Assembly (NCBI GenBank): GCA_016213775.1
Contig: JACQZR010000146.1
Location: 1-64,000 of the forward strand
DNA length: 64,000 nucleotides
Direction: 5' to 3'
From: Acidobacteriota bacterium
GTDB lineage: Bacteria; Acidobacteriota; Terriglobia; Bryobacterales; Bryobacteraceae
Shown here piece by piece: positions 1 through 8,474 of the stretch (its first letter is position 1; every line of letters starts with the position of its first letter). The notes below the pieces were generated by a model. It was not told where the DNA came from. It saw only the letters and a list, made by a program, of their open reading frames with translations, and made no database searches. A program made the position numbers and the translations under genes.

Positions 1-1
1 C

Positions 2-358
2 ATCGGCCCTGTGGATGTGCCCGGCAAGAATGAACTGTTCGCCCGCGCCAAGGCGCTGCTGCACCTCAATACCATCCCTGAACGGTTTGGATTAGTGCTG
101 GCCGAAGCCAATGCGGCGGGTGTTCCGGTGATCGCCATGGATCTCGGCTCCTGCCGCGAAGTCATCGAGGACGGAGAAACAGGATTCCTGGTTCAGAACG
201 TGAAACAGGCTGTGCGGGCCTTGCCGCGCCTGGCGGAAATCGACCGCGCCGCCTGCCGCGCCAACGTCGAACGCCGCTTCTCCCTCAACACGATGGTGCA
301 AGCCTACGAGCGCGTCTACGAGACCATCTTCCAAATCGAAACCAGGAAGCAATCGTGA
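2..358 (+). CDS. Glycosyltransferase family 4 protein, C-terminal part (cut by window start)
   Basis: This is the C-terminal half of the second Rossmann domain of a GT-B fold glycosyltransferase, which transfers a sugar from a nucleotide-sugar donor. The frame is open to the window edge, so the N-terminus is missing. The segment 'PERFGLVLAEANAAGVPVIA' is the family's donor-binding signature (E-x7-E type), followed by 'GSCREVIEDGETGFLV', typical of GT4 enzymes. Its stop overlaps the GTG start of the GH130 gene by 4 bp, so the two are translationally coupled and probably act on the same glycan. Acceptor and linkage cannot be told from this fragment. Confidence 0.85.
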   Translation: MGPVDVPGKNELFARAKALLHLNTIPERFGLVLAEANAAGVPVIAMDLGSCREVIEDGETGFLVQNVKQAVRALPRLAEIDRAACRANVERRFSLNTMVQAYERVYETIFQIETRKQS

Positions 359-1290
359 AACCAGACATCGTTCGCCGGTATTCCGGCAACCCGATCCTTA
401 CCAAAGCCGATATCCCGTACCCTGTGGAAACCGTTCACAACGCCGGGGTGGTCAAGTATGGCGGCGAATACATCATGCTGTTCCGATCCCATCTGCGAAC
501 GGGCCGGTCCATCATCGGCCTTGCACGAAGCGCCGACAGCTTCCACTTTACCCCAGCTTCGGAACCCTTTCTCGTTCCCGCACGCAGCGGGGCGTTTGCC
601 GCATACGAAGAGTTCGGCGTCGAGGACCCGCGCATCACGCCGCTCGACGGCGATTTTCTTATCACTTACAGCGCCTACTCGCGCAATGGCGTCCGCATCG
701 CCCTGGCGCGCACGAAGGACTTCACTAGTGTTGACCGGGTGTCGCTGATCACTCAGGCCGACTATCGCAACCTGGTAATCTTTCCGGCCAGGTTCGACGG
801 CCTCTACGCGCGCCTCGACCGGCCGCATTCGGAAATCTCCCCGTGGTCCATCTGGATTTCCTACTCGCCGGATCTTCGCTATTGGGGCGATTCACAACTG
901 GTGATGAAGCCGGAACCGTATCACTGGGATGAGATGAAGATCGGCCCGGGAGCGCCTCCCATCCGGACCGCGGAGGGCTGGCTCTCCATCTATCACGGTG
1001 TGTTCAAGACGATGGATGGTTCGGTCTACCGCTTAGGAGTTGCGTTGCACGACTTGCGCGATCCCGTCAAAGTGATCGGCGTAAGTAACCAGTGGATTCT
1101 GCAACCCGAGGACCCCTGGGAAGTCACCGGCTATGTGCACAATGTGGTTTTTTGCTGTGGCGCGGTTCCCGAACCCGACGGTACCGTGAAGCTCTACTGG
1201 GGTGGTGCGGACACTGTGATGTGCGTCGGCGAAGCAACCATTTCCGATCTGGTGGCCCTTTGCCTGGAACATGGCAGGCCGGCTGTGTGA
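355..1290 (+). CDS. Glycoside hydrolase family 130 protein (mannoside phosphorylase-like)
   Basis: A 311-residue cytosolic protein with no signal peptide and the five-bladed propeller motifs of GH130. These enzymes phosphorolyse or hydrolyse beta-mannosides such as beta-1,4-mannooligosaccharides. Recognisable blocks are 'NAGVVKYGGEYIMLFRS', 'EEFGVEDPRI' (with the catalytic Asp region), 'KIGPGAPPI', 'YHGVF' and 'LYWGGADTVM'. The GTG start is fixed by the 4-bp overlap with the upstream glycosyltransferase stop. The pairing suggests a small sugar-recycling or glycan assembly unit. The exact substrate within GH130 cannot be assigned. Confidence 0.9.
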   Translation: MKPDIVRRYSGNPILTKADIPYPVETVHNAGVVKYGGEYIMLFRSHLRTGRSIIGLARSADSFHFTPASEPFLVPARSGAFAAYEEFGVEDPRITPLDGDFLITYSAYSRNGVRIALARTKDFTSVDRVSLITQADYRNLVIFPARFDGLYARLDRPHSEISPWSIWISYSPDLRYWGDSQLVMKPEPYHWDEMKIGPGAPPIRTAEGWLSIYHGVFKTMDGSVYRLGVALHDLRDPVKVIGVSNQWILQPEDPWEVTGYVHNVVFCCGAVPEPDGTVKLYWGGADTVMCVGEATISDLVALCLEHGRPAV

Positions 1291-1295
1291 CATAC

Positions 1296-1427
1296 CTCGC
1301 TGCCGGCTCCACCGGCAACTCCGTGCGGCGGCTCCGATCATGAAACGACCGTCGCTTGCAGCGTGTTCGCGGCTTCCAGTTTCCCGTCCTTTTCCAACAA
1401 CGTGTTGTACGGTACATTGCGCGCGCA
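1296..1427 (-). pseudogene. Relic of the 3' end of a rhodanese gene, with internal deletion
   Basis: Read on the minus strand, this stretch matches the 3' part of the intact rhodanese gene at 9025-9894. The first block corresponds to about 9651-9730 (shared 'gtacaac', then a run of about 20 identical bases across 'ttgttggaaaaggacgggaa'). The second corresponds to about 9840-9890 and encodes 'RRTELPVEPAA', as in the intact gene. About 105 bp between them, including the active-site Cys codon, is missing. It has no start and cannot give a working enzyme. It is an inverted, partial duplicate of a gene about 8 kb away or of a lost paralogue. Confidence 0.85.
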
Positions 1428-1463
1428 TGGCCTGCGCTACCACTACTAGCGAGGGAAGGTCGG

Positions 1464-1469
1464 TATGAT
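1464..1469 (+). promoter_or_regulatory. Putative -10 element (TATGAT) of hicBA, leaderless arrangement
   Basis: TATGAT lies 8 nt before the hicB ATG, and no Shine-Dalgarno sequence is visible between them. Transcription would start at or next to the start codon. No convincing -35 hexamer is seen. Confidence 0.4.
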
Positions 1470-1477
1470 GGGATCAT

Positions 1478-1687
1478 ATGAGTGAACTTGTCTTTGAGGT
1501 CCTGCAGGAGGCGGACGGCGGCTACTGTGCCGAATGTCTGACTGAGAGCATTTTCACGCAGGCTGATTCCTGGGAGGAACTACGGCGGAACGTCATTGAA
1601 GCCGTGAACGCATTCTATTACGACAAGTCTGTGCCTACAAGCGTTCGCCTTCACCTGGTGCGCGATGAGGTGCTGTCGGTGGCGTGA
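1478..1687 (+). CDS. hicB: HicB-family antitoxin
   Basis: A 69-residue protein with the partial RNase H-like fold of HicB antitoxins: 'VLQEADGGYCAECLTESIFT' then 'SWEELRRNVIEAVNAFYYD', the helix usual in the UPF0150/HicB family. It lacks the C-terminal helix-turn-helix or ribbon-helix-helix of long HicB forms. It should bind and neutralise the mRNA-cleaving toxin encoded immediately downstream, whose GTG overlaps its stop by 4 bp. Antitoxin-first order is less common than hicA-first but is well known. Confidence 0.8.
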   Translation: MSELVFEVLQEADGGYCAECLTESIFTQADSWEELRRNVIEAVNAFYYDKSVPTSVRLHLVRDEVLSVA

Positions 1688-1923
1688 AACTCCCCCGGGA
1701 TTTGTCTGGACGAAAACTCGCGGAATCACTCTGCAGGAACTGGGGGTACTCGCAGGTTCATTACGTTGGAAGCCACATGATTCTGGAGACGGCGGCGCCA
1801 TCGCACCAACGAATAGCAGTGCCGTCGCATCAGGCGCTGCGCATCGGCACGCTGAACGCCATCCTGAGATCGGTTGCCCAGCACAAGGGAGTGACACGGG
1901 AAGCCATTGTGCAATCGCTTTAA
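1684..1923 (+). CDS. hicA: HicA-family mRNA interferase toxin
   Basis: A 79-residue protein of HicA type, a double-stranded RNA-binding fold that cleaves mRNA independently of ribosomes. It shows the family order: 'SGRKLAESLCRNWGYSQVH' for helix 1 and strand 1, then 'GSHMIL' with the conserved Gly-Ser-His that carries the catalytic His, a basic strand, and 'GTLNAILRSVAQHKGVTREA' as the C-terminal helix. GTG start, coupled to hicB. It looks intact in length and key residues. Confidence 0.82.
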   Translation: MKLPRDLSGRKLAESLCRNWGYSQVHYVGSHMILETAAPSHQRIAVPSHQALRIGTLNAILRSVAQHKGVTREAIVQSL

Positions 1924-2156
1924 CGACGCCAGCGTGGAGCAAGTGCAGGTGTTTGGAACGGGCCCGGATGAATATGGGTATCGATTTCGGACAAATACCC
2001 ATTGCGAGGGGGGTTCTTGTCGAAATCAAGCTGACCATTAACCAGGTCTGCCTGTGCTTGAATCAGGAGTTTGATTTCGGCGAGGTTGCCGTTGTGCAGT
2101 GCCCCGACCAAATCGGCCCGCTTCAGTGGTCTAGAAAGCCAACTCAGAATGCTCAT
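1920..2156 (-). CDS. Small ankyrin-like protein, probably a gene remnant
   Basis: A 78-residue reading frame with one ankyrin-type helix pair, 'DLVGALHNGNLAEIKLLIQ'. The following text does not continue into further repeats, and the protein ends after a poorly structured tail. Real ankyrin proteins carry several 33-residue repeats, so this looks like the N-terminal stump of a longer gene. It overlaps the hicA stop by 4 bp on the opposite strand. No clear ribosome binding site precedes the ATG; upstream ATG/GTG codons would add at most 13 residues. A real small protein cannot be excluded. Confidence 0.35.
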   Translation of the reverse strand: MSILSWLSRPLKRADLVGALHNGNLAEIKLLIQAQADLVNGQLDFDKNPPRNGYLSEIDTHIHPGPFQTPALAPRWRR

Positions 2157-2227
2157 CGAGAGGATGGGTAATCGAGGACACAATGTGAGTGGCATCCCCG
2201 CGCGCGCACGAGGATGCCTTTATTGTT

Positions 2228-3394
2228 TTATTTATCCGAGAGTGCAGCCACGCCGGGCAGCGTGATGCCGGAAAGGAATTCGAGCGATGCGCCCCCGCCG
2301 GTGGAGATGTGGGAGATTTTGTTGGAGACGCCGGCGGCCTTGACGGCTTTTTCGGAATCGCCACCACCCACCACTGAAAGGACACCGGATTCGGCAACGG
2401 CTTTCGCGATCGCCACGGTGCCTTTGTCGAAGGGGGGCTTCTCAAAGACGCCCATCGGACCGTTCCAGATGATGCTCCTGGCATTGGCGACGACGCCGGC
2501 GAAAGCGGCCACAGTGGCAGTGCCGATGTCGAGACCCATGGTGCCATCGGGGATCACGGTGACGTTCTGATTCTCGGCGCCCTCCTTGAGTTCAGTGGCC
2601 ACCACGTGATCGGTGGGGAGCATCAACTTGTCGCCGCTTTCGGCCATGAGGGTGCGGGCGAGATCGAGTTTGTCATCTTCCACCAGCGATTTGCCGACGG
2701 GCTCGCCTTTGGCCTTGAGGAAGGTGTAGGCCATCGCGCCGCCGATGATCACTTTGTCGACGAACTTGAGCAGGTTCTGGATGACTTCGATTTTGTCGGA
2801 GACCTTCGCGCCACCGAGAATGGCCACGCAGGGACGCGGTGGGTTGTTTGTGACCTTGGTGAGATACTCGAGTTCCTTGTCCATCAACAAGCCTGCGGCA
2901 GCCTGCGGCATGAACTGGATCATACCGACAGTGGAGGCGTGGGCACGGTGGGCAGTGCCGAAGGCGTCGTTGACATAGACGTCGGCGAGAGCGGCCAACT
3001 GCTGCGAGAAGCCAGCGTCGTTCTTCTCTTCTTCGGAGTGGTAGCGGAGGTTCTCCAGCAGAAGGATTTGACCGGGGGCGGGACGAAGTGCGGCAACTTC
3101 GGCGCCAATGCAATCGGGAGCCATTTTTGCTGGTTTTCCCAGGAGTTCAGCCAAACGTACGGCGACGGGCTTGAGACTCATCTCGGGGTTCGGCTTGCCT
3201 TTGGGACGCCCGAGGTGGGAGGCGAGGATAAGACCCGCGCCTTGCTCCAGAGCGTACTGTATGGTGGGCAAAGAAGCGCGAATGCGCTTGTCCGAGGTGA
3301 TCTCCTGACCACCAGGCGCAAGCGGGACATTAAAGTCGACGCGAATGAAGACAACTTTGCCTTTGAGATTTAAATCACGGATGGATAATTTCAT
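2228..3394 (-). CDS. pgk: Phosphoglycerate kinase
   Basis: A 388-residue cytosolic glycolytic enzyme that moves the acyl phosphate of 1,3-bisphosphoglycerate to ADP. Motifs in order: '[11 protein letters not shown]' (substrate-binding N-domain signature), 'SHLGRPKG', '[15 protein letters not shown]', '[11 protein letters not shown]', '[17 protein letters not shown]' and '[10 protein letters not shown]' (nucleotide loop of the C-domain). The length is normal for bacteria and nothing key is missing. An AGGTCC-like element precedes the ATG. The M20 peptidase gene stops 15 bp upstream on the same strand. Confidence 0.97.
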   Translation of the reverse strand: MKLSIRDLNLKGKVVFIRVDFNVPLAPGGQEITSDKRIRASLPTIQYALEQGAGLILASHLGRPKGKPNPEMSLKPVAVRLAELLGKPAKMAPDCIGAEVAALRPAPGQILLLENLRYHSEEEKNDAGFSQQLAALADVYVNDAFGTAHRAHASTVGMIQFMPQAAAGLLMDKELEYLTKVTNNPPRPCVAILGGAKVSDKIEVIQNLLKFVDKVIIGGAMAYTFLKAKGEPVGKSLVEDDKLDLARTLMAESGDKLMLPTDHVVATELKEGAENQNVTVIPDGTMGLDIGTATVAAFAGVVANARSIIWNGPMGVFEKPPFDKGTVAIAKAVAESGVLSVVGGGDSEKAVKAAGVSNKISHISTGGGASLEFLSGITLPGVAALSDK

Positions 3395-3408
3395 GGGATA
3401 GGTCCTGG

Positions 3409-4722
3409 CTAAAACTCCGATTTTAGCAAGTCGTGGAAGATGCGAACACCGCGGTGGAACTCGGAAACGGGGATGCGCTCCTCGTCGCTGTGCATGGTGG
3501 CAACGGTGGCGGCGTCGACAACCATCGGCGAAATGCCATAGGCAATGACACCTTTCATGCGGAGGCGCACAGAATCCGTGGCATACGGTATGAGGATGGG
3601 CGTGACGACTGCGGTGGGGTGCTGTTTGAGGATGGACGCGCGGAGGGCGCGGAAGAGCGGCGTATCCATGTTGCTAACGCCGGGGTCGGCGGGGTCACTG
3701 ATCTGTTCGACGGTGACGCGCGGGTCGTTGATGCGGGCGCGCATTTCGCTGAAGAATTCGGCGGGGTTGACACCGGGCATGAGGCGGCAATCGAGAGTGG
3801 CAACAGCGGTGGAGGGGATCACGTTGACTTTGACAGGCGAGCCGACGCCGGAGGAGAGCGTGGTGAGCGACATGGTGTTGCCTTGAATGGCGCGGATGAA
3901 TTTGTTGTCGGAGAATTGGCCCTGTAGGTTGGTGCGCATGGCTTCGACAACGGGGTTGGGCTTGCCGCGATCGGGCGTATTGAGAGCCTTGCGGATGGCT
4001 TCCAGGATGATCGTGTTGGCGTTTTCCGGGATGGGCTGCGAGCCGTGCGCGGCGGTGCCTTTGGCGGTGATGCGCACCCAGGCGGCCTGCTTTTCGCCGA
4101 CGGAAATTCCGAAGACAAGCTTGTTGCTGGAGTACACGTCACGACTGCCGAAGCCGCCTTCATCGAGCACGTACTCGGCGTCGATTTCCTTCCAGTGGTT
4201 CTGGATCATGTAGCGGATGCCGTTGATGCCGTTGGTTTCTTCATCCGCGGTAGAGAGCATGACGATATCGCGCGCGGGGGTGATGCCGGATTGCTTGAGA
4301 AGAATGAGCGCGAAGAGGTGCATGACACCAGTGCCCTTCATGTCCATCGCGCCGCGTCCCCAGATCCAGCCGTCCTTGACGATGCCGCCGAAGGGATCGA
4401 GGCGCCACGCTTTGGGATCGACCGGGACGACATCAAAGTGGTTGAGGAGGAGGAGCGGTTTTTTGGTGCGGTCGCGGCCAGGGAGACGGACGAGGAGGTT
4501 CACCATGCCGTCCTTGACCGGGTAGAGTTTCGGGGCGAGGCCGTTGCGTTCGAGCTCGGCTTTGAAAAGCTCCGCTGCCTTACCCGTGTCGGCAGGCGGG
4601 TTGATGGAAGGGATGCGGATGTAGCTCTGAAGGAAGGCGAGGGCGCGGCGATCGACATCGGCCCAATCGGGTTCGGCTGCCGGTGTGGCGAGGGCCAGGA
4701 GGAAAGGAAGAAGCAGTTTCAT
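3409..4722 (-). CDS. Secreted M20 family metallopeptidase
   Basis: A 437-residue di-zinc exopeptidase/amidohydrolase of the M20/ArgE/DapE group. A signal peptide spans about residues 1-16 ('[14 protein letters not shown]'), so it should act in the periplasm. Metal and catalytic positions are visible: His95 and Asp97 in 'NHFDVVPV', Asp127 in 'RGAMDMKG', and Glu161-Glu162 in 'STADEETNG'. A central dimerisation domain follows from about residue 210. Its ATG overlaps the stop of the upstream BadF-type kinase gene by 4 bp, so it is part of that chain. The substrate is probably a peptide or N-acyl amino acid but cannot be defined. Confidence 0.9.
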   Translation of the reverse strand: MKLLLPFLLALATPAAEPDWADVDRRALAFLQSYIRIPSINPPADTGKAAELFKAELERNGLAPKLYPVKDGMVNLLVRLPGRDRTKKPLLLLNHFDVVPVDPKAWRLDPFGGIVKDGWIWGRGAMDMKGTGVMHLFALILLKQSGITPARDIVMLSTADEETNGINGIRYMIQNHWKEIDAEYVLDEGGFGSRDVYSSNKLVFGISVGEKQAAWVRITAKGTAAHGSQPIPENANTIILEAIRKALNTPDRGKPNPVVEAMRTNLQGQFSDNKFIRAIQGNTMSLTTLSSGVGSPVKVNVIPSTAVATLDCRLMPGVNPAEFFSEMRARINDPRVTVEQISDPADPGVSNMDTPLFRALRASILKQHPTAVVTPILIPYATDSVRLRMKGVIAYGISPMVVDAATVATMHSDEERIPVSEFHRGVRIFHDLLKSEF

Positions 4723-5672
4723 TTTTCCGACTCCGGAACGTTGGTGAGAGTGACGCTAAGTTTGGCGGCGCGGTACGCCTCAAGCAGTGCGCCGGTGGCG
4801 GGCGAGTAGGTGGGCGGACCGGCCGCGTTGCCATCTGTTAATTCGACGAGGGTGGTGAAACGCTCGCGCAGCCAGTTGCTCTTCCACACACCGCCGATGT
4901 AGGCGACACGAACTGGTTCGGCGGGCTGGAACAACTGCCCGCGCACGGCGCATGTGTAGGAGGCGAGTTGATGGGCCGCGTTGCCGAGGATCTCGAGGGC
5001 CACGGGATCGCCGTCGATTGCGGCTTGATCGACGAGTTTGGAAAACGAGGCGATCCGGGGGCGCGGGAAATCGATGGTGTAGAAGGCGTGCAGGAGGTGG
5101 TTAGCGTCGGGCTGTCCGGTGGCCTCGAGAAAGAGTTGACGCAGGGCGGTGGGCGGACCCCAGCCCTCTTCCATCCGGAGGGCGGCGCGGAGCGCCTGGC
5201 GGGTGAGATCGTACCCGCCGCCTTCATCGCCGAAGGCGAAGCCCCATCCTCCGGCCCGCGCGCATTTTCCGGCAGCGTTACGGCCATAAGCGATGGAACC
5301 GGTGCCGGCGATGATGATGATGCCGGGTTGGCCCGCGGTTGCGCCACTGAGGGCGATGAGTGCGTCGTTGGTGACGTGGATGTGATCGGCGTGGAGGATT
5401 TCGTCGAGGAGCGATTCTTTGTCGGCGGGTCCGCCACTGAAGCCGAGAAAGGCGTGGGAGATGCGAATGGTGTTGGGATCGAGGCCGGCCTGGGCGAAGG
5501 CGGGAGTGAGGCAACCGTGCATTGCGCCGAGGAATTTGGCGCGGCCTTCGCTGGCTTGCACATGATTGCAGGGACCGCCGCGGCCGTAGCCGAGGATGCA
5601 GCCGGTCTCGTCGCCAATTAGAGCGGTGGTGCTCGACTGGCCGCCATCGACGCCGAGAAAGTAGGTGCTCAT
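4719..5672 (-). CDS. BadF/BadG/BcrA/BcrD-type ATPase, probable N-acetylglucosamine kinase
   Basis: A 317-residue protein of the ASKHA fold. The phosphate-1 motif 'GVDGGQSSTTALIGD' is at residues 7-21, the phosphate-2 region 'IIIAGTGSIAYGRN' lies mid-protein, 'GWGFAFGDEGGGYDL' is characteristic of GlcNAc/glucosamine kinases of this family, and an adenosine motif ('AYIGGVWKS') sits near the C-terminus. It likely phosphorylates an amino sugar on cell-wall or glycan salvage. It overlaps genes on both sides by 4 bp, so it is co-translated with a membrane glycosyltransferase and an M20 peptidase. Confidence 0.85.
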   Translation of the reverse strand: MSTYFLGVDGGQSSTTALIGDETGCILGYGRGGPCNHVQASEGRAKFLGAMHGCLTPAFAQAGLDPNTIRISHAFLGFSGGPADKESLLDEILHADHIHVTNDALIALSGATAGQPGIIIIAGTGSIAYGRNAAGKCARAGGWGFAFGDEGGGYDLTRQALRAALRMEEGWGPPTALRQLFLEATGQPDANHLLHAFYTIDFPRPRIASFSKLVDQAAIDGDPVALEILGNAAHQLASYTCAVRGQLFQPAEPVRVAYIGGVWKSNWLRERFTTLVELTDGNAAGPPTYSPATGALLEAYRAAKLSVTLTNVPESEK

Positions 5673-7909
5673 TGGGGGCTCCCTTCAATGTAATAGAGGC
5701 GCGAGCCGTTGACCTCGCGCACAAGTCTGAGGCCCCACATTGCGGCGTTGAGACGGTAGTCGGCTGCGCCGGCATCGCCAGGGCTGGCGAGAAAGTAGCG
5801 GATGCCCTGGGCGCGGAGGGCATCCATCGCGGCTCGGCGAAGGCCGCGCATCCTGGGTACTTCGCTCGCCTTGCCTTGGCCGCCGAGGCGGTGCCAGAAG
5901 CCGATGGCATCGAGTCCGTAGAGCTCCACCTCGGCGTTGGCTTGATCCTCGGTCTGCTCCAATACCACAGCGTCGACCGGGCGTGGACCCCCAAGGTCGA
6001 GTTCGAGGATCATGCCGGGCTTGAGCGCTTCCCAACTGCGCCAGCGAGTGGCGGGATTGTTGTCGAAGGCGAGTTGCACATCCCAGGGATTGGGCCACGC
6101 ACGGGCACGCCAATCGGGGGAGCGGGGGACTTCCCTGCCCTTGTACATCACACGCAATTCGTTGCAGGACCATTGCTCACCGAGGCTCGACTTGGTTTGG
6201 CGCAGGCGCAACCGGCGGAACTTCGCCTCAGGGAATTCGAATGTCAGGCGGCGCTTGGGCGCTTCGCCTCCGAAGAGGCCTGTCCAGATGGAGTGGCCGA
6301 GGTTGTTATTGGACGCGGACTGGTAGGCAACACGAATGTGGCGGGTGGTGTAGGCTTCGGGGATGCCGGCGAAGGTGAACACGCTCTCGCCAGGGGGAAC
6401 AAAGTCCTCGACCATGCGGGCGACGAGGTATCCGCCGAATTTTTCGGTGAGGTATTTCTCTTCGTTGGTGAGGCGAAGGGCGGCGGCAACGGGGAGGCGA
6501 TCCAGACGCCACGCGTAAGGCGCGCAATAGAGCTTCAGCACGTGTGGCCACGAGAGGACGGCGTGCGCCAGGACAAGGAATGGGAGGGCGCCTTTGCTGC
6601 GCGCGCAGGCGAGTGCCATGGCGAGGGCAAAGAACGGCAAGGAGGGCAGAAGGAATCGCGCACCGATGTTGTTGAGGTATGGGAGCGCGAGGACAAAGGC
6701 GGGAAGCAGGAGGCGGCGGCCTTCGCGGAATCGCAGCGACAGCATGGCGAGCGGCAGGAAGACGAAAATGGGGCCGTACATGCCGGAGAGCATCCCACCG
6801 TGGAGCGTCAGATCACCGGGGATTTCCCAATAGCTTTTGGGATCCCCGTAGTGGCGCATCTGCTCGATGTACTCCTGTTCGAAGGCGATAGTGACGCCGC
6901 TGTTGGGGAAGAAACGATTGGCGAACGGAGAGAGCGGATTGCCGATGGTGATCCAGTTTTTGGCAAGCCACGGGAGTACCATGATCGCTACGCAGGCGGA
7001 GAAGATGAGAATCGGCCTGATGCGAAAGGAACGCCTCTGGCGCCACAGGATGATGGCGGCAAAGAGCGGAATGGCGAGAGCGGCAGTGTATTTGGTGGCG
7101 AAGCCGAAGCCCGCGAGTAGTGCCGCGGGGATGAGGGCGGCGGGTTGTGCGTCTTCAATATAGATGCAGAGCAGGTGGAAGGCCGCGAAGATGACGGAGG
7201 TGGTGACAAGGTCGTTATAGGCGGTGGTGCCGTCAGTGCCAGTGATCGGCGCGCAGAGTGCGAAGATGGCCGCGGCTACACCGGCGCCGGCGAATCCGAA
7301 ACGGCGGGCGTGCGCGATCATCAGCCAGGGCAGGGTAAGGGTGAAGGCGCAATGCACCAGCGACGTCGCCGAGTGCCGTCCGAACGAGAAAGCCATCGCG
7401 TAGAGCATTTCGGCTCCTTGCGAGAGGTTGGCGTACATGTTGGTGTGCGGCAGGTTGGTTCGCGACAGGGAGAAGCCATGCTCGCGGAGATAGCGCGAAA
7501 CGAGGCCCAGATGATACGCGCTGCCGTCGGGACTCATTTCGGGGGCCATGGCGTTGGAGACGTAGAGGAAGGCGTAGGCGGCGAAGACCGCGATCCAGGC
7601 AACGCGCCAGAAACCCTGTAGCGGCGGGAATGATGGGAGGTCGGATTTGCGGAATGCGCCTCGCAGCCAGGCGTAGCCGATGATCGCAAGCCCGGTGCAG
7701 AGGAAGACGCCTTTGCGCGCCACCTGCGCGGTCATGATGGCGAAGATGATCAGGTGGAGCAGCGAGGCTCCGCAGACGAAGGCGAGCCAGCGGTGTTCTT
7801 CGCGGTGGAGGCGCAGGCGGAGGCGTTCGAACAGAACGAAGCCAATCGCATATGAGGATGCGATGGCGAGGGCCGCGCCGAACAGAATGGTGATTGCCTG
7901 CGGGATCAT
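5669..7909 (-). CDS. Multi-spanning membrane glycosyltransferase (GT39/GT83-like) with C-terminal discoidin-like domain
   Basis: A 746-residue protein. About residues 1-470 form ten or more hydrophobic segments typical of GT-C fold, polyprenyl-phosphate-sugar-dependent transferases (ArnT/PMT-like). The first large periplasmic loop carries 'MAPEMSPDGSAYHLGLVSRY', where the acidic residues usual for catalysis fall. The C-terminal part is soluble and includes a stretch resembling an F5/8-type galactose-binding domain ('AFDNNPATRWRSW', 'LELDLGGPRPVDAVVLE'), presumably periplasmic. It is overlapped by 4 bp by genes on both sides. Acceptor and sugar are unknown. Confidence 0.75.
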   Translation of the reverse strand: MIPQAITILFGAALAIASSYAIGFVLFERLRLRLHREEHRWLAFVCGASLLHLIIFAIMTAQVARKGVFLCTGLAIIGYAWLRGAFRKSDLPSFPPLQGFWRVAWIAVFAAYAFLYVSNAMAPEMSPDGSAYHLGLVSRYLREHGFSLSRTNLPHTNMYANLSQGAEMLYAMAFSFGRHSATSLVHCAFTLTLPWLMIAHARRFGFAGAGVAAAIFALCAPITGTDGTTAYNDLVTTSVIFAAFHLLCIYIEDAQPAALIPAALLAGFGFATKYTAALAIPLFAAIILWRQRRSFRIRPILIFSACVAIMVLPWLAKNWITIGNPLSPFANRFFPNSGVTIAFEQEYIEQMRHYGDPKSYWEIPGDLTLHGGMLSGMYGPIFVFLPLAMLSLRFREGRRLLLPAFVLALPYLNNIGARFLLPSLPFFALAMALACARSKGALPFLVLAHAVLSWPHVLKLYCAPYAWRLDRLPVAAALRLTNEEKYLTEKFGGYLVARMVEDFVPPGESVFTFAGIPEAYTTRHIRVAYQSASNNNLGHSIWTGLFGGEAPKRRLTFEFPEAKFRRLRLRQTKSSLGEQWSCNELRVMYKGREVPRSPDWRARAWPNPWDVQLAFDNNPATRWRSWEALKPGMILELDLGGPRPVDAVVLEQTEDQANAEVELYGLDAIGFWHRLGGQGKASEVPRMRGLRRAAMDALRAQGIRYFLASPGDAGAADYRLNAAMWGLRLVREVNGSRLYYIEGSPQ

Positions 7910-8439
7910 TGCTCGAATCCAGCACGTTGGAGCATGAAGCCGAGTTTGGTGCCGTCATGCTCGGATTGATAGAACTTGTCCACTGTGATGAGCGCGACGA
8001 CTGGGGTGATGGCGTCGAACTGCGCCGGGTCGACCGGGACGATCCAACGCTTCTGGCCGGGCTTGTCGACAGTCATGGTGGCGGCGGGTTGTCCGTTCAG
8101 CGCCAGGCTCATGTTGACTGGTCCGGTGATGTCGAAGGTGGAGTGTGGGATGACAAACTCGAGGAGGAAGCGGACGGGCTTGATGTCCCCGAGTTGAAAC
8201 CGCAGCTCGACTTTTTCGTTGGCCCATCGCCATGAGGAGCCACGGTCGCCGGGGAGAACGCCGGATAGGACGTAGTTTTCGATGAAGGTGTCGTCCATGG
8301 AAACGATTGAGCCGACGACGCGCGGTTCAGCGCTGGGGTTGAAGGCATACTGCACGGGCAGCGAATACCATTCCGGTCTTGTGCCGCACGAACAGATGAG
8401 GAGCGTCAGCAAGGCGAGCGGAGGGAGTCGGAGAGACAC
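7906..8439 (-). CDS. Putative lipoprotein of unknown function
   Basis: From a GTG start this encodes 177 residues beginning 'VSLRLPPLALLTLLICSCGT', a compact lipoprotein signal peptide with the lipid-accepting Cys near residue 18. A longer frame starts at 8487, but it would put charged residues before the signal and would cross a TATACT element that sits 9 nt before this GTG. The mature part is beta-rich with no recognised motif; its layout (jelly-roll-like strands, a 'NMSLALNGQPAATMTVDKPG' segment) resembles carbohydrate-associated domains only loosely. It overlaps the membrane glycosyltransferase by 4 bp and heads that four-gene chain. Confidence 0.6.
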   Translation of the reverse strand: MSLRLPPLALLTLLICSCGTRPEWYSLPVQYAFNPSAEPRVVGSIVSMDDTFIENYVLSGVLPGDRGSSWRWANEKVELRFQLGDIKPVRFLLEFVIPHSTFDITGPVNMSLALNGQPAATMTVDKPGQKRWIVPVDPAQFDAITPVVALITVDKFYQSEHDGTKLGFMLQRAGFEQ

Positions 8440-8448
8440 AGATAGGCG

Positions 8449-8454
8449 AGTATA
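8449..8454 (-). promoter_or_regulatory. Putative -10 element (TATACT) of the minus-strand lipoprotein operon
   Basis: TATACT read on the minus strand ends 9 nt before the GTG at 8439. No Shine-Dalgarno is present, so a leaderless transcript is likely. It lies within 35 bp of sequence that also holds the plus-strand element. Confidence 0.4.
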
Positions 8455-8459
8455 GCGCG

Positions 8460-8465
8460 TATAAT
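8460..8465 (+). promoter_or_regulatory. Putative -10 element (TATAAT) of the NIPSNAP gene
   Basis: A consensus TATAAT ends 9 nt before the ATG at 8475 with no Shine-Dalgarno between, consistent with a leaderless mRNA. The -35 region is weak. Confidence 0.5.
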
Positions 8466-8474
8466 AGGCGCGAT

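Noticed and set aside
5522-7120. 532-codon open frame on the plus strand
   Set aside because: It is the antisense of the membrane glycosyltransferase and kinase genes, arises from high GC third positions, and shows no family motif.
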